The notes under the pieces: model-generated
Database searches by the model: none
Seen by the model: the letters and a program-made list of their open reading frames with translations, nothing else
What the model was told of the DNA's origin: nothing
From: Acidobacteriota bacterium
GTDB taxonomy: Bacteria; Acidobacteriota; Terriglobia; Acidiferrales; UBA7541
DNA: 11,572 bases
Reading direction: 5' to 3'
Assembly (NCBI GenBank): GCA_003224135.1
Contig: QHYO01000621.1
Span: forward strand, 1-11,572
Program-made: the position numbers and the translations under genes
Shown: positions 1-6,773 of the stretch, piece after piece
Position numbering within the stretch: position 1 is the first letter of the stretch
Layout: each line of letters begins with the position of its first letter

Positions 1-320
1 CCCCAGTTCATATTATTGCGAACGCGCGCGCTGACCTCGACCTGATTGCCATCCTGCCGCGAGGTGATGTTCAAATTCTTGTCCACCACATAGCCGTTAT
101 AGATGACGCGAAATTCGACCTGGGCGGAGTCGCCGGTAGTCACGCGGACAGAGCCGTCGTTGGAATCGACATGGACCCGCGCCCTGCCACTCACGCTGTA
201 GGATTTGGTCCATTCCTCGGCACGCGCCGAGCCCACTGCCAGCGAACCCGCCAAAAGTGCGAAGGTAGCCAGAACCGCGAGCCGTCCCAACGTCCTCTTT
301 GAGAAGGGAAGTGAAATCAT
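1..320 (-). CDS. Exported DUF4097-like protein, N-terminal part only
   Basis: The reverse strand is open from an ATG at 320 to the window edge (106 complete codons), so the C-terminus is missing. Residues 1-34 form a classical signal peptide: basic start (KR at 8-9, R at 13), hydrophobic stretch LAVLATFALLAGSLAVG, and an ARA|EE cleavage site. The mature start (WTKSYSVSGRARVHVDSNDG, then SVRVTTGD) has the beta-strand, 'NDGSVRV' style of DUF4097 putative-adhesin domains, which form a right-handed beta repeat and are mostly of unknown function. An AGGGG about 10 nt before the ATG could be the ribosome site, and a TCTAAT -10-like hexamer lies at 360-365. It sits 101 bp downstream of polX on the same strand. 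The exported nature is well supported; the family is a moderate call from a short segment. Confidence 0.7.
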   Translation of the reverse strand, partial: MISLPFSKRTLGRLAVLATFALLAGSLAVGSARAEEWTKSYSVSGRARVHVDSNDGSVRVTTGDSAQVEFRVIYNGYVVDKNLNITSRQDGNQVEVSARVRNNMNW

Positions 321-421
321 CGTTTTTGTGCCCCTGTGTGGCGTTCCAGAGTGCTTGCTATTAGAGGTACGAGGCCTGTATGGAAAAAGTTCCGTATAGC
401 CGCAGTGGCTGCCAAGAGAGC

Positions 422-2209
422 CTATCGGCTGCGTCCCGCCTGCTTGACCTTGGCGGCACCCGGTTTGGGGCGAAGGGCCTGTAAGAATTGTTCGGGGCTG
501 AGTGTATTCAGGACGTCCGCTTTGGTCAGCCAGCCGCGTCGGGCCGTCGTTACGCCGTAGCGGATATACGCGAGATTGCCGGTGCTGTGAGAGTCGGTCG
601 AAATCACCACCTTGACGCCCCGGACTTTGCACATTCTCAGGTGCAAGTCTTTCAGGTCCAAGCGATCGGGGTAAGAGTTGCACTCCATGGCCACGCCGTG
701 TTTGGCGCAGGCGTCTAGCACTTTTTCCATGTCGTAGGTAAACGCCTCGCGGCGCAATAACAGGCGGCCCGTCGGATGGGCAATGATTTGCGTGTATGGA
801 TTTTCGATGGCGGCGAGCATGCGGTCTGTCATCGCAGCGGTGTCAAGATTCATGTAGGAATGCACCGAGCAGACCACGACCTCGAGTTGCGCAAGAATTT
901 CGTCTGAATAGTCGAGCGCGCCATCTTTCAGGATATCGACTTCTGCGCCGACAAAAATACGGATTCCGAGGCCACTGTCGTTCGCATCGCGCAGCTTTTT
1001 AGCGTGCAATGCCATGCGTTTTTCGTCCAGTCCGTTGGCAACGGTGACGGCTTTCGAATGGTCCGTGATTGCGATATAGGTGTGGCCAAGTGCCTTCGCT
1101 GCTGCAGCCATTTCCTCGATCGAATTTTTTCCGTCGCTCGCGGTTGTGTGCATCTGCAAATCGCCCTGCACGTCTTCACGCTTGAGCAGGTGCGGCAATT
1201 TGTGCCCTTCGGCGGCTTCGATTTCGCCGCTGTTTTCGCGAAGTTCTGGCGGAATGTAGTCGAGCTTCAGCTTGGCGTAGATTTCCTCTTCCGTGCGCCC
1301 CGCGACGTGTTTTTCGCCTTTGAGCGTTGCGAGCTGATACTCGTTCAACGTGTAGCCCATTTCGTTCGCGCGGCCGCGAAGCCGCACGTTGTGCTCTCTG
1401 GAGCCCGTGAAATACAAAAGGGCCGCACCGAAATTTTCCTTTTTCAGCAGGCGCACATCGACCTGCAATCCATTCTCGAGCGTGAAACTGACTTTGTTCT
1501 CGCCGTGGGCAAGCGTTTGGTCGATATCTGGAAATTTCAGGATGTGTTCGGAGAGCGCGTCCACGTGTTTCTGCGCGGTGTAGCCGTCCGCGAGTGTCAC
1601 CAGCAAATCCAGATCACCGACGGTTTCCTTCCCGCGGCGCAATGAACCAGCGGGGGTCACGCTTTCCACGGCCTTGCCCGCCGCCTTTTGAATGTGCGCC
1701 CGCAGGGCTTCTGCAGCCGCTTCCGTCCTGGACAGAAGAAAACGCCCCGTCGATCGCTTGAAAGCTTCCACTGCCTTCAGGATGTTTTGCTCGCTTTTTT
1801 CGCCGAATCCAGGGACATCGCGCAGCTTGCCTTCCGTTGCGATTCTTCCGACATCGTCGACCGTTCCCGCTTTAAATTTCTTCCAGAGCAGCGCTGCCTT
1901 CTTCGGTCCCAGCGACTGAAGCTGCAACACATCCAAAATCGTGGCCGGATATTTCTTCAGCAATTTCTGACGCAGGGAATAGTCGCCGGTCTTCAGAATT
2001 TCGTCCAAATGCTCGACCATCCGGTCACCGATACCGGGAAGTTCCTTTAGTTTTTCGGGTTCCTTGGCAAGTTGCTCTACGGACTCGTGCAGGCTGGCAA
2101 TCAATTCGGCGGCTTTTTCGTAACTGCGATACCTGCCGATAATTGCGCCATCGATTTCCAGCAACTGCGCCGTATCGCGAAGGATGCGGGCTATCTGTTG
2201 GTTGTCCAT
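422..2209 (-). CDS. polX: DNA polymerase X family protein with PHP domain (PolX)
   Basis: A 595-residue bacterial family X DNA polymerase/3'-5' exonuclease of the kind that fills gaps in base-excision repair. Residues 1-95 are the helix-hairpin-helix 8-kDa domain (ELPGIGDRMVEHLDEI near 56-71), with a second HhH near 98-150 (DVPGFGEKSEQNIL). The polymerase palm has GSLRRG at 188-193 and metal-binding Asp199, Asp201 and Asp251 (GDLDLL, QVDVRLL). The PHP phosphoesterase domain from about 345 carries H354, D383-H384, E423, H450, H478, D539 and H541. The first His of the usual HxH is Gln352. The start at 2209 (MDNQQIARIL) matches the family N-terminus; an ATG 45 nt upstream would overlap the promoter and add a non-conserved tail. 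No Shine-Dalgarno is visible, and a TATAAT lies 6 bp before the ATG. Confidence 0.95.
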   Translation of the reverse strand: MDNQQIARILRDTAQLLEIDGAIIGRYRSYEKAAELIASLHESVEQLAKEPEKLKELPGIGDRMVEHLDEILKTGDYSLRQKLLKKYPATILDVLQLQSLGPKKAALLWKKFKAGTVDDVGRIATEGKLRDVPGFGEKSEQNILKAVEAFKRSTGRFLLSRTEAAAEALRAHIQKAAGKAVESVTPAGSLRRGKETVGDLDLLVTLADGYTAQKHVDALSEHILKFPDIDQTLAHGENKVSFTLENGLQVDVRLLKKENFGAALLYFTGSREHNVRLRGRANEMGYTLNEYQLATLKGEKHVAGRTEEEIYAKLKLDYIPPELRENSGEIEAAEGHKLPHLLKREDVQGDLQMHTTASDGKNSIEEMAAAAKALGHTYIAITDHSKAVTVANGLDEKRMALHAKKLRDANDSGLGIRIFVGAEVDILKDGALDYSDEILAQLEVVVCSVHSYMNLDTAAMTDRMLAAIENPYTQIIAHPTGRLLLRREAFTYDMEKVLDACAKHGVAMECNSYPDRLDLKDLHLRMCKVRGVKVVISTDSHSTGNLAYIRYGVTTARRGWLTKADVLNTLSPEQFLQALRPKPGAAKVKQAGRSR

Positions 2210-2221
2210 GGGGTGATTATA
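2210..2221 (-). promoter_or_regulatory. Possible -10 box of a leaderless polX transcript
   Basis: On the minus strand a perfect TATAAT (2221-2216) is followed by CACCCC and then the polX ATG at 2209. With the usual 7-nt spacing, transcription would begin at or next to the A of the ATG, giving an mRNA without a 5' leader. This fits the absence of a Shine-Dalgarno site. No convincing -35 box lies 16-18 bp upstream. Confidence 0.5.
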
Positions 2222-2313
2222 GTGCGAACGCGTTTCGAATCGAACAGTCTTCACGGCGGCCTTGACAAAAAACGGCTCGCGGAGATTCGCTTAAGGAAAA
2301 GTGGACCTGCACC

Positions 2314-2348
2314 AACAAGAAAGCCGGCAGAGAAGATCCCCCGCCGGC
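2314..2348 (-). terminator. Rho-independent terminator of the cold-shock gene
   Basis: Downstream of the cold-shock stop codon, GCCGGC (2343-2348) can pair with a second GCCGGC (2323-2328) across a 14-nt loop. The minus-strand stem is followed by TTTCTTGTT. The GC-only 6-bp stem plus a U-rich tail is terminator-like, though the loop is long and the U-run imperfect. Confidence 0.5.
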
Positions 2349-2366
2349 CACATGATTGCAACTGCT

Positions 2367-2567
2367 TTAGCTGGACTTCTGTACTTCCGATGCTTGTGGC
2401 CCTTTCGGACCTTGAACGATCTCGAATTCTACGGCGTCGCCTTCCTGTAGAGTGCGGTAGCCGTCACCGGTAATCGCGGAATAGTGGACAAAAACGTCCG
2501 GGCCGTCCGCGCGACCGATGAAACCGTAGCCTTTCGAATTGTTGAACCATTTTACCGTACCTTGCAC
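2367..2567 (-). CDS. CspA-family cold-shock protein
   Basis: A complete 66-residue single cold-shock domain, the usual family length. It binds single-stranded RNA/DNA and acts as an RNA chaperone in the cytoplasm. RNP1 is KGYGFI (12-17) and RNP2 is VFVHYS (25-30). The N-terminus [17 protein letters not shown] is the standard form, which fixes the start at a GTG codon (2567-2565). There is no strong Shine-Dalgarno, only GGAA about 5 nt upstream. It has its own promoter about 70-100 bp upstream, a predicted leader of roughly 64 nt, and a terminator downstream, so it is probably a single-gene unit. The sequence alone does not show whether it is cold-induced. Confidence 0.96.
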   Translation of the reverse strand: MQGTVKWFNNSKGYGFIGRADGPDVFVHYSAITGDGYRTLQEGDAVEFEIVQGPKGPQASEVQKSS

Positions 2568-2637
2568 CTCGTTCCAGGCGCGGAAGACTTGGTACGGTAG
2601 CGTATCAAACCAAATCGAACACGACCGGAATGGGCGG

Positions 2638-2665
2638 AGTGTACCAGAACGGAACTGCCAGTCAA
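2638..2665 (-). promoter_or_regulatory. Sigma70-like promoter of the cold-shock gene
   Basis: Minus strand: TTGACT (2665-2660), a 16-bp spacer, then TACACT (2643-2638). The -35 matches the consensus at 5 of 6 positions and the -10 at 4 of 6. The predicted start near 2631 leaves a leader of about 64 nt before the GTG at 2567. Confidence 0.6.
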
Positions 2666-2683
2666 TAGAACTCCCGCCAACTT

Positions 2684-2700
2684 TGTAAGTTTTCTGTAAG
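2684..2700 (-). promoter_or_regulatory. CTTACA direct repeat, possible activator site upstream of csp
   Basis: Minus strand: CTTACA-GAAAA-CTTACA, two identical hexamers with an 11-bp period (one helical turn), ending 18 bp before the -35 box. Tandem half-sites at this period and position are typical of OmpR/PhoB-type response regulators. The repeat is seen directly; its role is inferred. Confidence 0.35.
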
Positions 2701-2732
2701 GTTTTTTCGCAGCATAAAATCGTTTCAACTCG

Positions 2733-3314
2733 TCATTTTTTGCCCGGGCTGCTTCTTTTTCCAAGCAATGAAAAATAAAACAGCAGCCCTGCAATCGACT
2801 TCGCATCTCGTAACTTCCGCGTTCTCATCATTTCCTCTAATTGCTTTCTTGTGTAAGAAGCCACGATGATTTTCTCGTCCTCTTCCGGCTCAGCTTCTCC
2901 GGCACTTAGCCCTTCTGCCAGTAACAGAAACATCCGCTCTTCAAGAAATCCCGGTGTAGGAAACACGTCCAGAAAAATGGAAAACTTCTTGGCGCGGTAG
3001 CCGGTCTCTTCAAGGAGCTCGCGCTGCGCTCCCTTTTTTGGATTTTCGCCGTGCTCCATTCGCCCGGCCACCAGTTCCCACAGATATTGCCGGGCGGCGT
3101 GGCGATACTGACGCACCAGGACAATTCTCCCGTCGGGCAGCACCGGAAGGATCACGACCGAACCCGGATGCGTCACGACCTCACGGATTGTGTGAACTCC
3201 GGTGGGCTCAATGAGTTCATCGCGGCGCACGCCGAACGCTTTGCCTTCATAAATAATTTCGCTCTTCAAGACTTTCGCCTTCTTGTTCGCCTGCGTCACC
3301 TTCTCTTTTCCCAT
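2733..3314 (-). CDS. Nudix hydrolase, ADP-ribose pyrophosphatase-like
   Basis: A 193-residue Nudix protein. The full Nudix box is present at 84-106: G-x5-E-x7-REL-LEETG-Y, with R98, E99, E102 and E103 as metal/catalytic residues. The PTPGF motif at 119-123, just after the box, resembles the (S/T)PG segment typical of ADP-ribose and related nucleoside-diphosphate-sugar pyrophosphatases, which split ADP-ribose into AMP and ribose 5-phosphate. Length and layout (EIIYEGKAFGVRRDELI, then VVILPVLPDGRIVLVRQYR) also fit that subfamily. I chose the ATG at 3314 because GGGAG lies 5 nt upstream. An in-frame GTG at 3353 would add 13 residues but has no ribosome site. It is divergent from the phosphoesterase gene across about 200 bp. 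Exact substrate is not proven. Confidence 0.9.
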   Translation of the reverse strand: MGKEKVTQANKKAKVLKSEIIYEGKAFGVRRDELIEPTGVHTIREVVTHPGSVVILPVLPDGRIVLVRQYRHAARQYLWELVAGRMEHGENPKKGAQRELLEETGYRAKKFSIFLDVFPTPGFLEERMFLLLAEGLSAGEAEPEEDEKIIVASYTRKQLEEMMRTRKLRDAKSIAGLLFYFSLLGKRSSPGKK

Positions 3315-3512
3315 TTCTGCTCCCGTTGCTGGAATTTGCATGCTCAATGACACGGTGACGATAAGTCATCCTGTCGCGAGCCCCGCGGAACACGAGGATA
3401 CAGTGTTGTCAGTACAAATTTCGATTTTCATTTTTCGTCAACCATTCTGCAACACACGGAAAGGAATACTTTGTCCCCCAGTGAATCCTCACACCCATCA
3501 CAAGGAGAGACG

Positions 3513-5480
3513 ATGTCCGCTAACCGTGTCCTAAAAAGATTCGCGCATACTGCGCGGGCCGGAGTGGCAATCCTCGTAAGTCTGCAGTTTTCATTAGTCG
3601 GAACTCTGGCAAACGCAGCACCACAAGACCAAGAACCCGCTACGAAATCCCCCGTCAAGCACGTCATCATTATCGTGGGCGAAAATCGCACTTTCGATCA
3701 TATCTTCGCCACGTACAAGCCGAAGAAGGGCGAGAGCGTGGATAACCTGCTCTCGAAGGGAATCGTGAACGAGGGCGGAACGCCCGGCCCGAAATTCAAG
3801 AACGCTTGGCAGTATTCGGCCGACGTCTCTCACGAGACGACATTCGGCCTCAGCCCCTCCAACAAAACGCTCTACAGCCCGCTTCCAGCTCCGCTCACCG
3901 GCGGCCCATCGGATGTTTGCAAGGACAACGGCATCTGCTCGTTGGCTGATGCGACGAGCTCTGAAAACGGACTCCCCGATGACTACTATCAGTATTTGCT
4001 GACCGGCGGAACTGGACAGGCGCGCCGCGTTCCCGACGTCCGCGTTCCGAGCGTCAACGACTTGCCGCCGGGCCCGTTTCAGCTGACGTCATCATCCTTT
4101 CCGTATGACACCTACGCCGCAAGCCCGGTACACCGCTTTTACCAAATGTGGCAGCAGTTGGACTGCAATGCGTCTTACGCGACCAACAGAAACCCAAGCG
4201 GCTGCAAGGCCGACTTGTTCCCTTGGGTTGAAGTGACTGTCGGCGCTGGCGCCAACGGCAAGGCGCAGGCGACGGACTTTACGAATCTCACCACCGGCGA
4301 AGGTTCGACTGCCATGGGCTTCTATAACGTTCTCGAGGGTGACGCGCCGTATATGAAGTTTCTGGCGGACCATTACGCCATGACGCCTCCCCACAACGAA
4401 GTCGTCTTTCAGGGCACGCCCGACGAGGGCACCGTGGACGAAATCGAAAATCCCAATCCCTCGCCTTCCACGAACAACTGGTACACGGAAGACGGCTACG
4501 GTGGCGGAGGATTCGGCAGCCCGGTTTTTGGCGGCGGCACCTACAGCAATGGCTCTGATCCGAACGCTCCGGGTGTGGGGCCAGTTCTCAACTATTTCGC
4601 TTCTTTGAAAAAGCCGATCAATCCCAATTGCGATCCGGGCCATTACTATTTGCTGAACAATTACAATCCCGGATACTTTGGCGATGGATCGAATGCTTCT
4701 ACGGATCGCTTTGTGTTCAACACGGCCTTCACGATTCCGCCGACCAAACAGCGCAGCATTGGCGATGTGCTCCTCGAAAACAACGTCTCCTGGAAATACT
4801 ACGGAGATCAGTGGAACTCCTACCTCGGCGACAAATACCAATTGCACTATGGCACGGTTGGCGCCGCGAGTGACCAGTACTGCAACATCTGCAACCCGTT
4901 TCAATACCAGTCTTCCATCTTCGGAGTCGATGCCGTTCGCACCGCGCTCATGAAGGACACCATCGATCTCTACACGGACATCCAGAACGGAACGCTTCCG
5001 GCGGTTTCCTACGTGAAGCCAAGTGGATGGGTTGACGGTCACCCCGCTTCTTCCAAAGTCGATCTCATGGAAGGTTTTGTGAAGAAAATTGTGGACGCCG
5101 TGCAAGCCAATCCAGAACTGTGGAACTCCACCGCCATCTTTTTCACCGTGGACGAAGGCGGTGGCTACTACGATTCCGGTTACGTGCAGCCGTTGGACTT
5201 TTTCGGCGACGGAACGCGCATCCCTTTTATGGTGATCTCGCCGTACACCGAGGCCGGGCACATTTCGCACGAATATGCCGACCATGCGTCGATTATCAAG
5301 TTCATCGAGCGCAACTGGAGCCTCGGTACCATCAGTGCACGCAGCCGCGACAATTTGCCTAACCCCAAGGCCAGCGAAGGCAATCCCTACGTTCCCAAAA
5401 ACTCGCCCGCGATTGGCGACCTCTTTGACCTGTTTAACTTTAGCCACAAGGATCATGGTCACAAGGACGGCGGTCAGTAA
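3513..5480 (+). CDS. Exported phosphoesterase family protein (phospholipase C / acid phosphatase-like)
   Basis: A 655-residue secreted member of the PF04185 phosphoesterase family, which hydrolyses phosphate mono- or diesters such as phospholipids outside the cytoplasm. A signal peptide covers residues 1-36 (basic start, hydrophobic AGVAILVSLQFSLVGTLA, ANA|A cleavage). The N-terminal metal motif is GENRTFDHIF, with E57 and N58 as likely ligands and T60 in the usual nucleophile region. The C-terminal motifs are TVDEGGGYYD (D547, E548), RIPFMVISPY and the DH pair D590-H591 before ASIIKFIERNW. Between them lies a Gly/Asn/Pro-rich stretch and seven scattered cysteines. AAGGAG at 3502-3507 sets the start at 3513 rather than the in-frame codon at 3471. 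A strong terminator follows. Substrate cannot be told from sequence. Confidence 0.9.
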   Translation: MSANRVLKRFAHTARAGVAILVSLQFSLVGTLANAAPQDQEPATKSPVKHVIIIVGENRTFDHIFATYKPKKGESVDNLLSKGIVNEGGTPGPKFKNAWQYSADVSHETTFGLSPSNKTLYSPLPAPLTGGPSDVCKDNGICSLADATSSENGLPDDYYQYLLTGGTGQARRVPDVRVPSVNDLPPGPFQLTSSSFPYDTYAASPVHRFYQMWQQLDCNASYATNRNPSGCKADLFPWVEVTVGAGANGKAQATDFTNLTTGEGSTAMGFYNVLEGDAPYMKFLADHYAMTPPHNEVVFQGTPDEGTVDEIENPNPSPSTNNWYTEDGYGGGGFGSPVFGGGTYSNGSDPNAPGVGPVLNYFASLKKPINPNCDPGHYYLLNNYNPGYFGDGSNASTDRFVFNTAFTIPPTKQRSIGDVLLENNVSWKYYGDQWNSYLGDKYQLHYGTVGAASDQYCNICNPFQYQSSIFGVDAVRTALMKDTIDLYTDIQNGTLPAVSYVKPSGWVDGHPASSKVDLMEGFVKKIVDAVQANPELWNSTAIFFTVDEGGGYYDSGYVQPLDFFGDGTRIPFMVISPYTEAGHISHEYADHASIIKFIERNWSLGTISARSRDNLPNPKASEGNPYVPKNSPAIGDLFDLFNFSHKDHGHKDGGQ

Positions 5481-5512
5481 GGCATAAGCCGAGCGTTCGA
5501 AAAAAACTCTGC

Positions 5513-5555
5513 AGCGCCGGGTCTGGCTAACGCTGGGCCCGGCGCTTCTGTTTTT
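5513..5555 (+). terminator. Rho-independent terminator after the phosphoesterase gene
   Basis: AGCGCCGGG (5513-5521) and CCCGGCGCT (5538-5546) form a perfect 9-bp GC-rich stem with a 16-nt loop, followed by TCTGTTTTT. It starts 33 bp after the phosphoesterase stop and separates it from the LytTR gene. Confidence 0.85.
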
Positions 5556-5577
5556 GCCCAGACAAATCCGTCCACAA

Positions 5578-5607
5578 TTGCGGCCCTGCTCCGAGCGCGC
5601 CTATACT
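5578..5607 (+). promoter_or_regulatory. Candidate promoter of the LytTR regulator gene
   Basis: TTGCGG (5578-5583), an 18-bp spacer and TATACT (5602-5607) lie between the preceding terminator and the ATG at 5626. The -10 matches 5 of 6 positions; the -35 is weak. The implied leader is only about 12 nt and contains no Shine-Dalgarno. Confidence 0.4.
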
Positions 5608-5625
5608 TGGACTCGCGAATTCTCC

Positions 5626-6420
5626 ATGACCATCAATACGCTCATCGTGGACGACGAAAAGCCCGCTCGCGAAGAGCTGGCTTTTCTCCTAAAGGCGTTT
5701 CCGGACATCCACGTGATCGCGCAGGGAAAAAACGGGCTGGAAGCGGTGAATCTGATCAAGGAACATTCGCCGGACCTGGTTTTCCTTGACGTGCAAATGC
5801 CGGGCCTCGACGGCTTCGGCGTTTTGCAGAGGCTCGTCGAGCGCAAGATTGAGGTTCCACACGTGGTGTTCGCGACGGCGTTTGATCACTACGCCGTGCA
5901 GGCGTTCGATGTAAACGCCGTCGATTACGTGCTGAAGCCGTTCGACAAAGCACGCATCGCAAAGGCGATTCAGCGCGCACGACGTGAAATCGAATCGGAA
6001 ACTTCGCCGACCGATCGTCTCGAACAACTTGTCAGTCGCCTCGGCGCCGCACAAATTGGAGCAGGAAAGCCGTCCGCGACTGCGCCTTCAAAAATTCTCG
6101 TCAATGCGCAGCAGCGCCTCTTGCTCGTCGATGCCGAAGACATGATCTTCGCCACTATCTCCGATGGACTGATCTCCATCATCTCGCGCGATATGGAAGG
6201 TACATCGAACTACCGCACGCTGGATGAACTGGAAGACGCGCTAGCTTCCGATTCCTTCTGGCGCGCGCACCGCTCTTTCCTCGTCAACATCCATCACATC
6301 AAGGAAGTTGTGCCGTGGTTCAAATCCACCTACATGCTGAAAATGAACGACAAGAACAAAACGGAAGTCCCCGTCAGCCGCCAGCAAACCAAACGCCTGC
6401 GCGAACTGTTCAAACTGTAG
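5626..6420 (+). CDS. LytTR-family response regulator
   Basis: A 264-residue two-domain response regulator. The receiver domain (3-120) has the acidic pair D9-D10, phospho-acceptor D55 (LVFLDVQMPG), T84 and K104 (LKPF). A linker of about 35 residues leads to a C-terminal LytTR DNA-binding domain (about 155-264) with the family signature FWRAHRSFLVNIHHI (211-225). Such proteins bind promoter direct repeats after phosphorylation by a sensor kinase, often a LytS-type membrane kinase. The start at 5626 (MTINTLIVDDEKPAREE) is where receiver homology begins; an upstream in-frame ATG at 5554 would lie in the terminator tail. No kinase gene is adjacent, so partner and targets are unknown. Confidence 0.95.
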   Translation: MTINTLIVDDEKPAREELAFLLKAFPDIHVIAQGKNGLEAVNLIKEHSPDLVFLDVQMPGLDGFGVLQRLVERKIEVPHVVFATAFDHYAVQAFDVNAVDYVLKPFDKARIAKAIQRARREIESETSPTDRLEQLVSRLGAAQIGAGKPSATAPSKILVNAQQRLLLVDAEDMIFATISDGLISIISRDMEGTSNYRTLDELEDALASDSFWRAHRSFLVNIHHIKEVVPWFKSTYMLKMNDKNKTEVPVSRQQTKRLRELFKL

Positions 6421-6445
6421 GACCCATGGCGACCGTGCAAAAACA

Positions 6446-6693
6446 ATGAAGTTTCAGTATCGAACCCGGGCAGGAGTTGGCGGGACAAGCTCGCCGTGCT
6501 CACCGTTTTCTTCGGCACATCTCTGATCATCGGTCTAATTATGTTCCGCTGGACAGGCTTCCTTGGACAGTGATCTGTTTGGGATATCGTTCTATGGTCG
6601 TTCATTTTCGGACTCCTGCTGGCAATCTTCAGACCTCGCTTCTGCTCGGAGATTCGTGGCGAGGTTCTGAACAAAACTTCTAAGCACGCGTAA
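6446..6693 (+). pseudogene. Remnant of a small two-helix membrane protein gene
   Basis: In the 353-bp gap between the LytTR and acyl-CoA dehydrogenase genes, one forward frame (codons at 6463-6691) reads NPGRSWRDK, a hydrophobic helix AVLTVFFGTSLIIGLIMF (6493-6546), WTGFLGQ, an in-frame TGA at 6571, then SVWD, a second helix IVLWSFIFGLLLAIF (6586-6630), a basic/charged tail and TAA at 6691. No start codon exists in this frame. The ATG at 6446 is in the next frame, and one lost base in the CCCGGG run near 6465-6470 would join it to the helices, giving about 82 residues. Two helices with a charged tail in one frame are unlikely by chance in such a short spacer. Assembly errors rather than decay remain possible. 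No family recognised. Confidence 0.45.
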
Positions 6694-6773
6694 CTTCTTT
6701 CTTCCCCAACGACGTTTTTCTCGCACATGCTACGCCTCCTCCTCACCCGTGCTACCATCGGTTTGATTCGCTC

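Noticed and set aside
321..421. Terminator for polX
   Set aside because: Only short imperfect stems (AGCC/GGCT) and a distant T-run are present; not convincing.
1004..1645. 213-codon forward open frame opposite polX
   Set aside because: Complement of strongly conserved PolX sequence; no motif, ribosome site or promoter supports it.
4092..5462. 456-codon open frame antisense to the phosphoesterase gene
   Set aside because: It lacks recognisable domains and reads as a shadow (many Val/Arg/Ala/Gly from the complementary codon bias), while the plus strand has a signal peptide, a Shine-Dalgarno and all phosphoesterase motifs.
6571..6573. Selenocysteine codon in the small membrane-protein frame
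   Set aside because: No SECIS-like hairpin follows the TGA, the frame also lacks a start codon, and no redox motif surrounds it. Decay or sequencing error is simpler.
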